Below, in pieces: positions 36,814 to 48,926 of a stretch of DNA of 64,000 bases; position 1 is the stretch's first letter, and each line of letters begins with the position of its first letter. The translations under genes and the position numbers were made by a program. Location: NCBI GenBank assembly GCA_001630475.1, contig KV419437.1, positions 186,001 to 250,000 of the forward strand, in the 5' to 3' direction. The notes under the pieces are model-generated. The model had not been told where the DNA came from. It did not search any database and saw only the letters and a list, made by a program, of their open reading frames with translations. This DNA comes from Sistotremastrum niveocremeum HHB9708. Taxonomy: Eukaryota > Basidiomycota > Agaricomycetes > Sistotremastrales > Sistotremastraceae.

Positions 36814-37682
36814 GGCCAATCCGACCTGAAGTGTCTCTGAACAAGATTCTGTAATTCTGGCCAAATAATACATGTACATTTAGAGAGGCATACCTTGCAT
36901 AAATGGAAAGACTCAAGCTCAAACGCTGAATAAACTTTCCGTTGCAACAGTAGAGTCGGAACCAACGGGGAATTCGCTCATGAGCACGAAGCCATGAGGT
37001 GGTGGTGGCTCGCATTCAAGGTCAGGCACCTGGTGGTGGTGGTGGTGGTGGTGGTACTAGTATTAGACTGTTATGCTGAAGAAATAGGATAAGCGCCCAA
37101 ACTTACAGCGCTCGCTCGTCTCAGCGGCCAGGCTTATCCTGCGACCTCGCTGCTACTCGTTGACAGAGCATCCCGGCAGGTTATCGAATCTCCCTTAAAT
37201 CAACGCATCAGACACCGCTATAATCTCTTAGTACGTATTTACCCGTCACCTTGCCCATTACCCTGATATCGACCCTTCTGTGCCAGCTAATGTTGTACCC
37301 ATACATCAACTTAGTTCGACCTTGGCAGTCATATGACAAGAGGGCATTGGGAATCTGCATCCTGTACTGTGTCAAATTCTCCCGTCGCTGAGACATACCG
37401 AAGCAAGGGTCTTCCAACTCACGTGTATGTCGTACAAAAAAGCAAGCAGCTTGACACGCCGGTCATGCTCCTGTCCTCGTGGCATCAAACTAGGAATTAA
37501 ACTGTTCTTCTTTCTTAGGTATTCTACGCCCGACAAGATGGACTGGGTTTTGCTTATCGTGGCCTTGCCTCGAGCCTGAGGGCAACTACGTTCTCCCTCG
37601 AAGATCCCTCGTACTCCTTGTGGCTTTCTTTCCCCTCTGCACTCCCTTTTGTACTGCGAAAGATTGAGAGCCCTCAGAAATG
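36814..37682. other. Spacer with microsatellite, no clear gene
   Basis: Apart from the TGG repeat, nothing is recognisable. Minus-strand ORFs at 37208-37417 and 37372-37692 contain short coding-like phrases (GRTKLMYGYNISWHRRVDIR) but no start, splice chain or family signature. Confidence 0.4.
37031..37055 (+). repeat. (TGG)8 microsatellite
   Basis: Eight uninterrupted TGG units plus one base, in non-coding sequence between the NmrA-like gene and array paralog 7. Confidence 0.95.
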
Positions 37683-40600
37683 AATGACACAACGAGGAAT
37701 GCGGTGGTTGACGTCTTAGGTTTCCCTCGAAACTTCAGAGATAGTGCATACGTAGCAAAGGATCGTGATACGTTAAGAGGTGAGAGCAATTCAAATCAGT
37801 ATAGCTGATGTCAGCTTACTTCCGGCGGAATCTCTGATAACTATCCTTTGTCTGGCACCATAGATATCGTGGTTCGACTTATGCAGAATTATTGTGCCAT
37901 ACACAAAACCGACATGCGGGAATTACACCGTTTCCTTCGGGAGGACGAAGAGGAACCTTCTATGCCAAAAATGGCTTGGCTTAGCTTCTTCAAAGAAAAC
38001 TACGCTCTTGCCTTGCGTCAAGGTGGGGGCGTTTCATTCTGTCTTCTTGTTCGCTCACCTCAACTCAGTCACCGCAGTTGAAGGAAGATCGAGCGGCCCA
38101 ACGTCATCCTCAAGTCATGACATCTCGAAAATGATGCAAAGGCTTCTGGAAAGCAAGATATCGACATCCGGGAAGCATCAGTTTCTTCAGACCTATGCGT
38201 ATCCCTACCAATCCGTAGTCAATAAGGTTACTCATTGTCATGGTTTTATTCTCGTACTAAAACATGCTACAATTGCTAGTTTTGGCGATATCCATTCCGA
38301 GCCCTCCGAATCGAGGAATTGCCTATCCCGACCGGTAAAACATGGCCAAGAAATCGCCCTACCCGCCGAACAAAAGCAGGTGCTAACATCACCGCACGCA
38401 CAAATCTATTGGAACGACCAGTCAATTTTGTGGAAGATCCAGCCAACGAACAACTCAATGAGATCTTCAGTAGATTGAACAGGGCCTCTGCCCGCGTCTT
38501 TGCGAGGCGAATTTTCAATGCTATTTGTAGTCAGTCTCCATTCATCTATTCGTCTATCATTCGATCTAATCCACGCTGTCAAGATGCTCCTCTGAATGGT
38601 TCTCAGAGCCAAATGTTATGGAGAAATGTCGGAGAGGCGCTTCAAAAGCGAGGTTTCATCATTCTGAACTGGCCGTACGGAACCCGAAGATTCGTAAGCG
38701 ACGATAAAGACAAACTCAATCAGCGCTCGGTTTCAGAACTGCGAGTCATTATTCAAGCTCTTCTGCATCCAAACCCATCAAGTCGTTTGCAGATAGTTTC
38801 ACGACATCATTGTAGGTCGTTGAAGTCAATTCATCGATCCCCATACTGACTCTGCCTAGTTGCTGGAAAGAAATCTGAAAGCCCAGGCTATATCACATAT
38901 GTAACCGCCTTCAAACCTGTGCCTTCCTCCCGGGTTATAACCGAGGAAGACCATTTTGTCCAGCCATTGGACGCAGGACGTTCAGACAAGGTTCCACCAG
39001 CTCCACCAGTTATCAATAATGCGCGTGGGCACTTGAAGTGCCCATGCAATCTTTCACAATGCACCCCTTTAGACCTTGGCCCGGAGATTAGGAAAATCGT
39101 CAAAGGACTCGCCCTTGAAGGAGCATCGCCGGATGCTGGTACTTTCGATTTCCTTTCACCTTCAGATCTTCCTCGTATTCCGCGGCGTCCTTGGCCTCGT
39201 ATTACTGGTCGGATGACACGATATACGCCGATAGACGAGCACTTGTCCTACTACGTTGCTCAGCCACCCGAGCACTTCCTGGAAGACCCCGTCAATGGAC
39301 AGCTGGACTTGTCTAAGTTATCACGTTCTGCCTCAACTGCGGCTTTCTCCAAGATAATGATCATGGTTATAGGTATAGTCAACCAATTTGCGTCCCTCCC
39401 GTGACAATTTGACAAATTTTCAAAACTTTCATCTAGGCGATCCGCTTGGACAACAGTGTCTTCCATGGAAGACGAAATTGCAAACCATGTTGCATGACGC
39501 CGGCCTTGTGATCATCAATTGGCCTTATGGGACTCGGCGTTTTAACGACGCTGAACGTGACAGACCAATATGCAGAACTCTCAAAGAACGTACCCTGATT
39601 CTCACGGCGGCCATGCACCCAAATCCCGCGAGCCGGCTTATGGTCGTCTCACGCCATCACTGTAAGAATTTCATATCGGTGTACCTGCTATTGCGAATTT
39701 ATACATCGTGCACAGTTCCATCTGGTTCTGAGCCTGCATACATAAATTATCGGACGTCTTATTCTGAGACCGCCACGGATAGAACGGTCTCTGATGAAGA
39801 TTTTTTCGTCGTACCCAGTTCGAGACCCATCATCAAACGCTACAAGGATGGAGAATGCCCTTGTGCCCTATCAACTTGCAGTCCCCCTGACTTAGTCACA
39901 TGTCAGCAGATTCTCAACGGCCAATATGTTGGTGGTGTTGGCGGACCAACCATCGGGGACGCTCGGGAGCCTTCTCCCTGTCATGACAGCGATGCCACAA
40001 GCTCCGATCTCGAGTCCGCAGACGAATCTCAGCCTGAAAATGCTGCATCCTCTCACAGATCTCAGCCAGCGGCTGCGAAAAAAAGACGTGCACCAGGCAC
40101 TGACTCTGAAGCTAAGCGACCGAGAACTCGGCGTCGTATAGAATTTGCCCAAGATGCCGAGAGCGTCGCTGAGGCAACATGGAGTGGGGAAGACGCGCCG
40201 TCATCCGGAGAGGAAGATGAAGTTGTTGAAGTCGCTGCTGCGAGTGCCGGAGCGAAAGTGGACATTTCTACCGCTACAAAATACGCCAACGAAGCTCGTC
40301 GTCTTGCGAAGAAGAGTGGGGCTAGCCTCAAAGCTGTGAAGCAACTCGTAGACGAGATTTACGCGAAACACATCCCAAAACATCCTCCTTTTCCGCCCGA
40401 CGGTCCTAAGGACTGGGCAGATGTATATATCAGCGCCAAATCCGCTGGTGTGGACAGTGCGTGGCTTTCAGAGCGCATGCTTGGATGGATCTCCAAAATA
40501 CTTGCCCGCGACACCGTCCCACTATCGGTCATTGTCCGGGTGAGCCGAGCTCTAAAGAATCTCGCATTGGCTTTAGGAGATGAGACACACTTGGAATACC

Positions 40601-40812
40601 TCGATAAAGTCAACCAAGCAAATCGGAAATGGTGGCTTGGAAGTATCACGCTGTCCTCATCTGCCTCTGAATTCGCCAACGCGATGACGCTTCTCTTGGA
40701 GGCGAATGCACGAGGTGAACTGAATTTTCAAGAACAGCAGGAAATTGAAGACCACTGGAAAAAGAGTTGGAGGACGGGTCTCAGAAAATTTGGTCCAAAG
40801 TCGAAAGTGTAA
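37683..40812 (+). CDS. Array paralog 7: two fused modules plus N-terminal domain (904 residues)
   Basis: Function unknown. Exons 37683-37779, 37864-38022, 38078-38226, 38280-38526, 38584-38811, 38860-39372, 39437-39661 and 39716-40812 join in frame. The start (GFPRNFRDSAYVAKD, VRLMQNYCAIHKTDMREL) matches the extra N-terminal domain of paralog 1, with the first intron at the same place. Module 1 has EELPIPTGKTWPR, NFVEDPANEQL, FIILNWPYGTRRF, HPNPSSRLQIVSRHH, PGYITYVTAF and CPCNLSQC. About 40 residues later, in the same exon, module 2 begins: LSPSDLPRIPRRPWPR, HFLEDPVNGQL, LVIINWPYGTRRF, HPNPASRLMVVSRHH, PAYINYRTSY and CPCALSTC. Then come a basic linker (KRPRTRRRIEF), an acidic stretch (SSGEEDEVVEV) and the helical C-terminal domain (WISKILARDTVPLSVIV). 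Module 1 lacks its own linker and C-terminal domain. Confidence 0.83.
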
Positions 40813-43800
40813 TTGTGCCACAACGGGAAATGGCGATCAATTACAGATGACAGTGCGTATAGCCGTAGCTTTTGTTACATTTGCACGACGATCCAATCCT
40901 AATGCTGCTATTGTGAAATGTACTGTATGATGGGGAAGCCACGCATGTGGACGGCTTGTCAGAATCTTGATTAACACTCCATTGTCAAACTCTCTTCGAT
41001 AATGCAAACAGCTTGATCAGTTGACATACGACCTGAGTCAGGAGAAAAGACGATCACCCCCAGCTTGAGAGTGCCCAGAGACTGACGCAATGGCATTATT
41101 GTTTTAGAGTCACTGTGAGCCCTGGCGCGGGGGATAAACAACGCAAAACAACGTCCGAACGTTGATTGCGGTCGGATCAGCGTATTCGGCTGAACGACGC
41201 GACTTGAGCCAACAACTCCAAATTCGCTAAGTCCAGCTCGAAACCCCTCAGCCGGCATGTTGTGATTTCGAAGCGAAATATATCATTGATTTTCAAGCGC
41301 TCCTTTAAGGGAAGATATGAATTTATGTTAATCATTGGAATATACAGGTTCAAAACGAGTGATCCTCGTGAAGGAATGGCGTAGATACAAATTGATAGAC
41401 GAAGGGGGAGTATTCCTAGTCATATCCTACGGGCGAGCCAATGATGATGCGTCAAAAGCTGGCTTTCAGAACGAAAGAAGATCGTGCGTACCCTGTGATT
41501 ATTGGATATTGCTGATTTCTCTCCTTTCCCCAATGCTACACTTCCTGGAGCCTAAACCAAACCCGCCAAACAAACTGACGTAGGGCGCGTAAGCTAAGTG
41601 CAGAATTGATTTCCTCCAGAGGAACAGCGTTGATGGGGTGAGAGTGGCCCGTTCTTGACGGTATAGATCTGAGGTTGAGATGAGGACTTTCTGAGGCAGC
41701 GAGATAAGGTTTAATAGCATGGACAGAGAGGCTTGCTAGAAGACAGCGAGGAGCCGATGAGACCGTCGTTGGACATGTCGATTTCGAGAGAAAGGTTCGG
41801 CGAAGGCCGTATTAGCCGAGTCATGTGATCGACGGTTTCAACTTGGGCCAAACACAGATCAACACTCTCCTCGTCTTTTCTTCACCACCACCACTGCTAC
41901 CAACCACCGTAGGCCCCGAGCCTCGCTTTTCGTAATACTCGACCTCTGTTTCCTCCAGACCCCGACCGACGCTCCAGCATCACCGCCAGACAGCCCTTCA
42001 ACAATCCCAGCTTGACCCCCGCCCCTCTTCGCCGGTCGCCAACGACTAAGCCAACGACGCTAGATTGCCCGACTCTGCCAAGCCATTGCGCTCAGGGTGC
42101 TTTTTGACCTTCAAGACTACTTAGAAGGAGCCCCCACATACTGCCTTCCGGTGAGTCTCTCTGTGCGTTCGCTTCCACAAGCTATTAATATCTAAACCTG
42201 TGAAGCAGTTTCTTTCGCATTATCTTAGGGCATGTGAGTTATGCCCGTTGAAAGTTTACGACAAATGTCTCATGCTCCCTTCTCCCAGAGTCCATCGGCT
42301 TCAGCAAATTCTTGACAGTGGAAGAGTGTGGGATGGTGATGACTGTCTGGGCGAAGGCCGCGGGAAAGAGTGGATCTGAGGCGGAAATATGCGTTTGAAG
42401 GTTGCGGGAATGCCGGAGAGGACTCTTTGCAAGTTTTAGGACATTTACTGTACTTAGAACTATTAGAGTCATCAATAATACTGATTTTTATGATTATTAC
42501 TACGTGATTTCTCTCATGACTTCAAGTACAAAACAGTGTCAGAAACAGCCACAAAACGTCCAAAAGGCGGCTCTGGATGGTCTAACCGAGATCCTAGATA
42601 CGCTGAAGAGCGACACTCAGACTAAGATTTTAAGTGTGCAAACGAACAGGGATGTTCACGGACTAGGGCTACATTTTCGGGAACATTCGAGTGGTTCGGC
42701 TGTGACATACGCGTGACCGTCGGACCTGAATATCCGTGCTGCGAGGGCTCACAGTGAGTGTGACAGGAAGTTTGGACAGATCGCAGATTAGGACGTCAGG
42801 TGGTAGAGCTCCTTGTGGCCGCTAATACGTCGGGGGCGTCCCATATTGAGCGCCTCGCAGCTGATGTTGATGATGGCTTGCCACCACTGCATTGAGTTCG
42901 TTCCCTACGTTTTTCGGCCTGATAATTAGCCCACAGTTCCCTTGCTGTACGAGTTGTGCCTTGAACCCTTGCTTCACGTCATAATACATCAAATCGCTGC
43001 GTTGCATCTCGTGGTAGGCAGCGATCAAAATGAGGCGTCCGGAAGGAAGAATAGCCACGTAAACCATCGTGAGGTTTGTCGAGCGTCTTCCCAGGTGTAG
43101 ACCGAGTGTTCGTCATCGCTGCGACCAGGGGACACGAAGGTCCTGGGTTGAAGATCTAGTCCACAACTCTTCCTTCCCGCGCGCGATTAGGCTGTCTTGC
43201 TAAAATGCCTGCAAGATACAGGATGCGGCAGACTGTTCAGGAGTGCGGGGCCGAGAGATTGACAGACTTACTAGTAAAGAGATGTCTGAGAAACACGTTG
43301 TTGAACTTCGACATCAAATGATAACAAAGCGCGTTCAGATAGCGGAGATCATGGCGAGAATGAAATGAATGGTCAAGTGAGCTATTGACCCTGCCAATGG
43401 ACCCTGCACGTCGAGTCGAAGTCGCAGGTATCGGAATCAAATCGGATCATCGGAATGCTGAAGCGTTGTTGACACTTGTTGTCCATTAACCTCTTGAGCT
43501 CATTCTTGGAGGGATCCACAACGAAAGGGCTAGCGCTCATGATCAGTCTGATGTCAATCCATTTTCTTCAGGGTCTGTATGGCGCATGATAAAAGTGCAT
43601 GGAATTGTCCCACAACTGTGTTTTCACCTCCTAAGGAATGTTGGATGAAATTCATGGAATGCAGCTTCTATGCTTTTCTGCTACTGTAATGTCGACTATG
43701 ATCTCAAATTTTGATTCTTCCTGCTATGGGAGATCAAATTGTAAGGCTCCAACAACACGAAAAATTGTATGTATCAATGATCTGCTTAGTATTGTGCTGC

Positions 43801-44141
43801 TGATCGACGTCACAGACATTCGATTCATCATCAAAAGGCAAGGACGGCTTCAACCTCGTCCAGCTGATTGGGCAGCGTTCCCTTTGGACAGCGATATATC
43901 GGTTGATGTGCCTAATGCACCTCGATGCCAGTCCACGCTGTAGCTTCTAATTTAGCTTAGGGCCACCTTATCTGTTCCTGCTTCGGCCCGCTAGTCGCGA
44001 AAGTGGAAAGATCCAAGTTCGACAGCAATCTTGAAATACATTGAATCAGCTCTCTCAAGTTCCAGCTAATCCCCCCCCCCTGCTGATCTGCTTGGAACAT
44101 AGTGACAGATCATCACTTGTTGTCCTGGCAGACACCATCTC
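40813..44141. other. Degenerate zone inside the array
   Basis: 3.3 kb without a complete gene. Fragments that look partly coding are a minus-strand ATG ORF at 41258-40971 (95 codons), a minus-strand ATG ORF at 43067-42822 (ILPSGRLILIAAYHEMQRSD) and a plus-strand ORF at 43638-43943. At 41.87-42.24 kb the plus strand looks like a pyrimidine-rich fungal leader with an intron (GTGAGT...CTTAG) ending in an ATG followed by GTGAGT, but no downstream exon is recognisable. It is best read as relics of displaced genes. Confidence 0.35.
44071..44080 (+). repeat. C10 homopolymer
   Basis: Ten consecutive C bases upstream of array paralog 8. Its length may be a sequencing-sensitive site; it is non-coding. 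Confidence 0.9.
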
Positions 44142-46058
44142 ATGAGCTCACCGCCTCAACTGTGCTACATACTGGTACCTCCGCGGGTATCCTCAAAGCA
44201 TTCTCAGACAACTGAAACGACAGCAGAGTTCGCTCAGATAGGGTATGTTACAATACACTCTTTCGGATCCTAATAGTAGTCTGACCAATTACCTAAAGGA
44301 TTATGAGTGGAAGTTCAACATGCCCACCTCTGGCCTTACCCGTGGTTTCTTCCACTATGGATCAGCCTCGAATAGAGACATCACTGGCTTCATTCCTGAG
44401 GGTTGATGATCTACCTCAGACACGTCTTGAAGCTTGGCCATGGGGTACACAGGTGCTACGGGACGATCACTGCGGAACGCTTCCTCCGCCGGGCTTCATT
44501 GACGATCCTCAAGATCAAGCGCTGAGTGACCCAGGTACTCATGACCAACATCGCGCGATTCTGAAACGATTATTTTCCCTTGTCATCAGTGAGCGTTGTG
44601 ATAGATTCCGTTGCGTCCATCATATTCTGACGCGAGCCGGTGCTCCTTGCAGAAACTCGATTAGATATTGATAGAGTCACGGTGGCATCTATACAAGAGG
44701 GTCTGCGGAAGCAAGGCATGGCCCTTATAAATTGGCCTTACGGCACTCGGGATATATTGTTACGTCCACCGATGATTCTCTCCAATGACGAGTTCCGTAT
44801 CATCATTCGTGGATTTCTTCACCCCAACCCCGCAAGTCGAATACAGCTTGTTTCGCTGCATCATTGTGAGTGTCGTATTCCGCTGAATTTTCCAATAGGG
44901 GCTGAAATCGGCTCCCTACAAGTTCCCAAAGACTCACACCCGGCGTGTATATCTTATCGAACTTCTTATGATCAAGTCTCCTCACACCGACTCATCACGC
45001 AGACCCAAACCGATGGCCGTAGCAGTGCCCCAGGTACTGATACTATTGATCCTCAGGAATGCAGTTGCCATTTAGCGACTTGTTCACCCCCAAATTTCGC
45101 GGGTTTCGTTCGAGGGAACGAGCTTATATATGAAAACGTTTCACTTTCCCCGACCCCAAGCCATGTTCAGGATTCCAGCGATTCCTCTTCAGAGATTATG
45201 AGTCCCGGGGACGGAAGTCCATCGCTGCATGAACTTCAGGCGATTCGAGCTGGAAAAAAGCCCGCGAGGGCTGACGACGATGGCCGTTCACACACGATGC
45301 TCGAGTCAGACGGTGGTCACGATCTCCAGGATAGCCTATATACCCCGACCAGAGAATCTGTTGCGGACGAGCCACGAATCGTATCCAGTTCTCAAGCCAC
45401 TACTCCAAGTTTGGCACATAATCCGTCCGACGAGCACAGCAGCATGGATGTGGACTCTGGTCTCAGAACTGCCTCTGGTACAGACAAAAATGCACCGAGA
45501 GATGATGACTTCAAAGTCAAGCTCGCCGCCGCGGCAGATTATGCACAGCGCACACGCACCCTCATATTGCAGGGCATCTTGGAACCCAATTTGGGAGCCC
45601 AAGTGATTGAAGAAACATTCAATGGTCTCATACCCAGACATCCTAATTTCCCGCCTCCTAATGAGGAATATTGGGAGAAACTCCTTTGCGACGCAAAAGC
45701 CGCGGGAATGGGAGCAGACTGGGTCTCCGGACGTATCAAGGATTGGATCTCGCACATTTTAGATCGAGAGACCATCGACATTTCGGAAATCATTCTTGTC
45801 ATTAAGTCCCTCGCCAATCTCATCACTCTCGCCGATGTTCCTACGCAAAACGAGGCTTTTGCGAAGGTGCAGGAGACTATGCCTAGGTGGTGGCTTGGGA
45901 TGATATCCTCATCTTCGAGTGATGCTGATCTTGGCCATGCGTACAAGATTCTTTGGCAAGCCCAGGCATGCGATGTTGTCACCAACGAGGACCGCGAGGA
46001 GATCGTCAAGGCTTGGATGAAAAGTCTCGCGTCCCGCGGTCCGAGTTGCGAGCCATAA
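44142..46058 (+). CDS. Array paralog 8 (579 residues)
   Basis: Family of unknown function and the most diverged copy. Exons 44142-44242, 44299-44588, 44653-44865 and 44923-46058 join in frame; the first intron has a perfect GTATGT donor and CTAAAG acceptor, so I prefer the ATG at 44142 to that at 44303. The module reads LRVDDLPQTRLEAWP, GFIDDPQDQAL, MALINWPYGTRDI, HPNPASRIQLVSLHH, PACISYRTSY and CSCHLATC. WPR has become WPW and SRHH has become SLHH, but the His pair and all three cysteines remain. The linker is Ser/Asp-rich with HSSMDVDSG. The C-terminal domain has IPRHPNFPPPNEEYWEKL, WISHILDRETIDISEII and RWWLGMISSSSSDADL, closest to paralog 7. It lies apart from the other copies across the degenerate zone. 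Confidence 0.82.
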
Positions 46059-46615
46059 GCCAGCTGCTTGCAAATTGAGATTGGTGGTGGATATTTATTA
46101 TGGGGCTGGATATCATCTTCCACATGACGATTTTGTGATTATAAGGCTGTGTAGGATCTGACGCCGATGAAGGTGTTCAGCTCTGAACCTCATCTGTTCA
46201 TATCAGGTATCAGTACAGCATAACGGACCCCGAACACCGAACTGCACTATCTGGTTCGCATTCAATTATCTTTTTGTTGCTATTCAGTGTACGACATTGG
46301 GCAACCATATATGTTTAGTATAGGTTTGAATATACGCCCTCTGCATAAACTTTAGAATCAACAAGGATATCCTTGATTTCTTAAGCGAGTCGGAGAACGG
46401 AAGCTGAACGTGGATGGGAGGCCGAAGCCTCCAGGAGCTCAGCCGAGTTTGTAGTCGTCCTCCTGCTCCGTCCAGCTCTTTCCGTCTATAGCCATCATCT
46501 CTTCGACCGACGTTCTTTCATTTCCGTTTTCAATCAACTCATTAGAAAAAAAGCCTTAACTTCAAACTGTGTATCATATTCAATCTTCCTGGTCGTTGCA
46601 GGCGACCTACATCCC
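46059..46615. other. Spacer between paralog 8 and ERF2
   Basis: 3' flank of paralog 8 and ERF2 promoter. A C/T-rich leader (CATCATCTCTTCGACC, CTTTCATTTCC) lies 80-130 bp before the ERF2 start. No gene seen. Confidence 0.5.
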
Positions 46616-48926
46616 ATGAACCCCCCATCTCCCGACAACACTTCGTTCGACCATAGTGCAGGCGACACTACAGCGGATACGTCTGCAGACAGGTCCAGCA
46701 CTGCACATCTCCTCACTGCTTCTACCTATCGAGCTCGAAGCGGCTCAGTCGCGTCTTCTCGTTCGCGAGGTACTCGATCAGGCTCCGTCGCATACCCCCC
46801 TCTTCCATTTGGTCCTCAGCCCTACAACACAGGCTTTCAGAGCACTGGAGCAGCGCAAAATGCCCCGCCTCATGTTAGCTCGACCCATGCTGAAGGCATC
46901 CAGCCGCCAGCCTCCTTTTTCCGCCCATCACGACCGAACAACAATTACATTCCCTCACTGCCATCATCCCCACCTCGACCCTCTGAATTTCACAGCTCAT
47001 CTTTGACGCTGCCTACGGAAATTGAAAACCCCAATCTACCCTTTGCAGGTAGTCCATTCGTCAAGCAGCTTACTCATCATGGGAACTTTTCCGCAGGAGC
47101 TGTAGGAGTGGGAAGAGGAGAGACGACGAAGGAACCAATTTTGGACGATCCAGCATACACTCTACGTCGGCCTGAAAAGCTGCAGCTGAACCGAGAACCA
47201 TTGCTCCCGATTAGTGGAAGCGGTGGGCTTTGGAAGCCAGCAGTGCCATCCTCACCGCAGGTAACCCGCACGCGATCACCTACCCAAACACACTCCCCGA
47301 CAGGCTCTCGTGTACGGTTATCCTTGGAGAAGATATTCAAACGAACGGTGTCGCCCGAGCAATCTGTGATTTCCTTGCCTCGGAAAAGCAGTGATAGACG
47401 GAAAAGTCTGGCTACGAGTGTGAGAGATGACGCTCACTTGCCTTCCAATGGTCAGAATCGAGTACACTCGTCGGATATTAGAGCATCGCAGGACTACTTC
47501 TCATCTCTTGCAAACCGGAAACCATCACCACCTTCGTCCATCTCAACAGCACATACCACTTCACGCCATCCCCCATTCTACCCCAACCCACCTGGAACTA
47601 AGCCGCCTGCCCGGATACCTTTCAAACCCGCATTGGCTCCTGGTAGAAAACGGCCATTGAAGAATTACGTCGGCTATCCATCTCAAAATAAATTCTTCTT
47701 TGGCGGCCGTCTGCTAACTGGCGGTGACTCGATTATTCCCTTCCTATGCACCCTCCTTGTCGTCTTTGGGGTGACAGGCGTGTGGTTCGGGACGACATGT
47801 GTATGGTGGTGGCACAACAAAAGTCCTGCTGTCGCTGGCGCTGGTGCATACTTGGCGTTGATCACGATTTCAAATCTCTTTGCAGCCGTGAGCATTAGTC
47901 TATCCACATCTGAACTTGTTCCTGATATCGAAACTTGAACCAGGCATTCCGAGATCCTGGCATCCTGCCGCGGGATATGGATCCTGACCCTCCATATCCT
48001 GCTACCTCTCCGTCTGATGGGGGCACACGAGTACCCCTACCTCGTGATTTGAAGATTCGTGATGGATAGTACGCTAAGCTCTCTACCTTTAATGTTAACG
48101 CTGCCTGACCGGATTCGTTAGCGTTCGGGTGAAGTATTGTACAACGTGCGAAACGTATCGGCCGCCTCGATCGAGTCATTGTAGAATGGTAAGCTTGGCT
48201 CGGATACCTGCCAAATTCATCGGCTGATCTTCGTATGCAGTGTGATAACTGTGTTGATGGATGCGATCATCATTGTCAATGGCTCAACAACTGCGTCGGC
48301 CGCAGAAATTATACCTCTTTCATTGTCTTATTATTATCCGCCGTGCGTGTCTTCAACATCCACATGTAAAGCGAGCGAGACTGATTCTCGGATGCAAATA
48401 GGCTCTTACACTGGTCATGGTGATCATTACTTCCGCGCTTCATATTCACTTCTTAGTTTCCGACGACGGATTCGACTTCGATCAAGCCCTACGGCATGGT
48501 GCAGGAAGTGCGGTCGGCTTTTGTCTTGGAATTGTTGTGATCTGGCCCGTTCTCGCTCTAATGTCCTATCACGTCCGGGTACGTATATGTCGGCTTACCT
48601 GATCTTGCTCAAATGCTTACATATCCCTCACTCCTTGGCTCGATCCGAACCAATAGCTTCTTCTCTTCAACATTACGACGATCGAACAAGTCCGGAATCA
48701 AGCGCATAAGAAGTTGGTTCCTGGACCTCCACCTCCGAACCCGTTCACGCTGGGCCGGTGGTATCGGAATTTGGCTTACTTATTGTGTCGTCCCTCGGGG
48801 TATACGTGGATTGAGGCGGATGGTGTGAAGTTGATTGATCAGCGAGAGTTTGGACCTTGGGCCTGGCGGAATGGGAACGCAAATGCGCGGAACGAGGGTG
48901 TTTGGGAGCATGAGAGACACGGTTAA
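46616..48926 (+). CDS. ERF2: DHHC palmitoyltransferase, Erf2 type
   Basis: This integral membrane S-acyltransferase is predicted to palmitoylate Ras-type proteins at the ER/Golgi together with an Erf4-like partner. A long Ser/Pro-rich N-terminal region precedes [20 protein letters not shown], an Erf2 signature. Two membrane segments follow ([35 protein letters not shown]). After introns come [10 protein letters not shown], the cysteine-rich domain ([38 protein letters not shown]) with the catalytic DHHC, and NYTSF. Two more membrane segments ([38 protein letters not shown]) and [14 protein letters not shown] complete the catalytic core. Introns near 47888, 48072, 48187, 48331, 48574 are short and GT-AG. 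The N-terminal tail is much longer than in yeast Erf2, which is common in filamentous fungi. Stop at 48924-48926. Confidence 0.9.

Larger units (their letters stand above)
18602..46058 (+). repeat. Tandem array of eight paralogous genes (nine modules)
   Basis: Eight genes of one family lie head-to-tail on the plus strand: 18.6, 23.2, 26.0, 28.5, 30.6, 32.8, 37.7 and 44.1 kb. Each has the same module order and the same two phase-1 introns. The middle coding exon is exactly 213 nt in five copies and 222-228 nt in the others. The array is interrupted only by an NmrA-like gene (35.5-36.8 kb) and by a degenerate zone (40.8-44.1 kb). The pattern implies repeated unequal crossing-over from a single ancestor followed by divergence. 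Confidence 0.9.

Noticed and set aside
42402-42716. Plus-strand 104-codon ORF in the degenerate zone as a gene
   Set aside because: Its first part is Phe/Tyr/Arg-rich without signature, there is no splice support, and neighbouring sequence looks decayed.
18602-46058. The array as a transposable-element or CRISPR-type repeat
   Set aside because: Units are spliced genes with separate promoters and diverged spacers; no terminal repeats, target duplications, reverse transcriptase, transposase or regularly spaced short repeats were seen.
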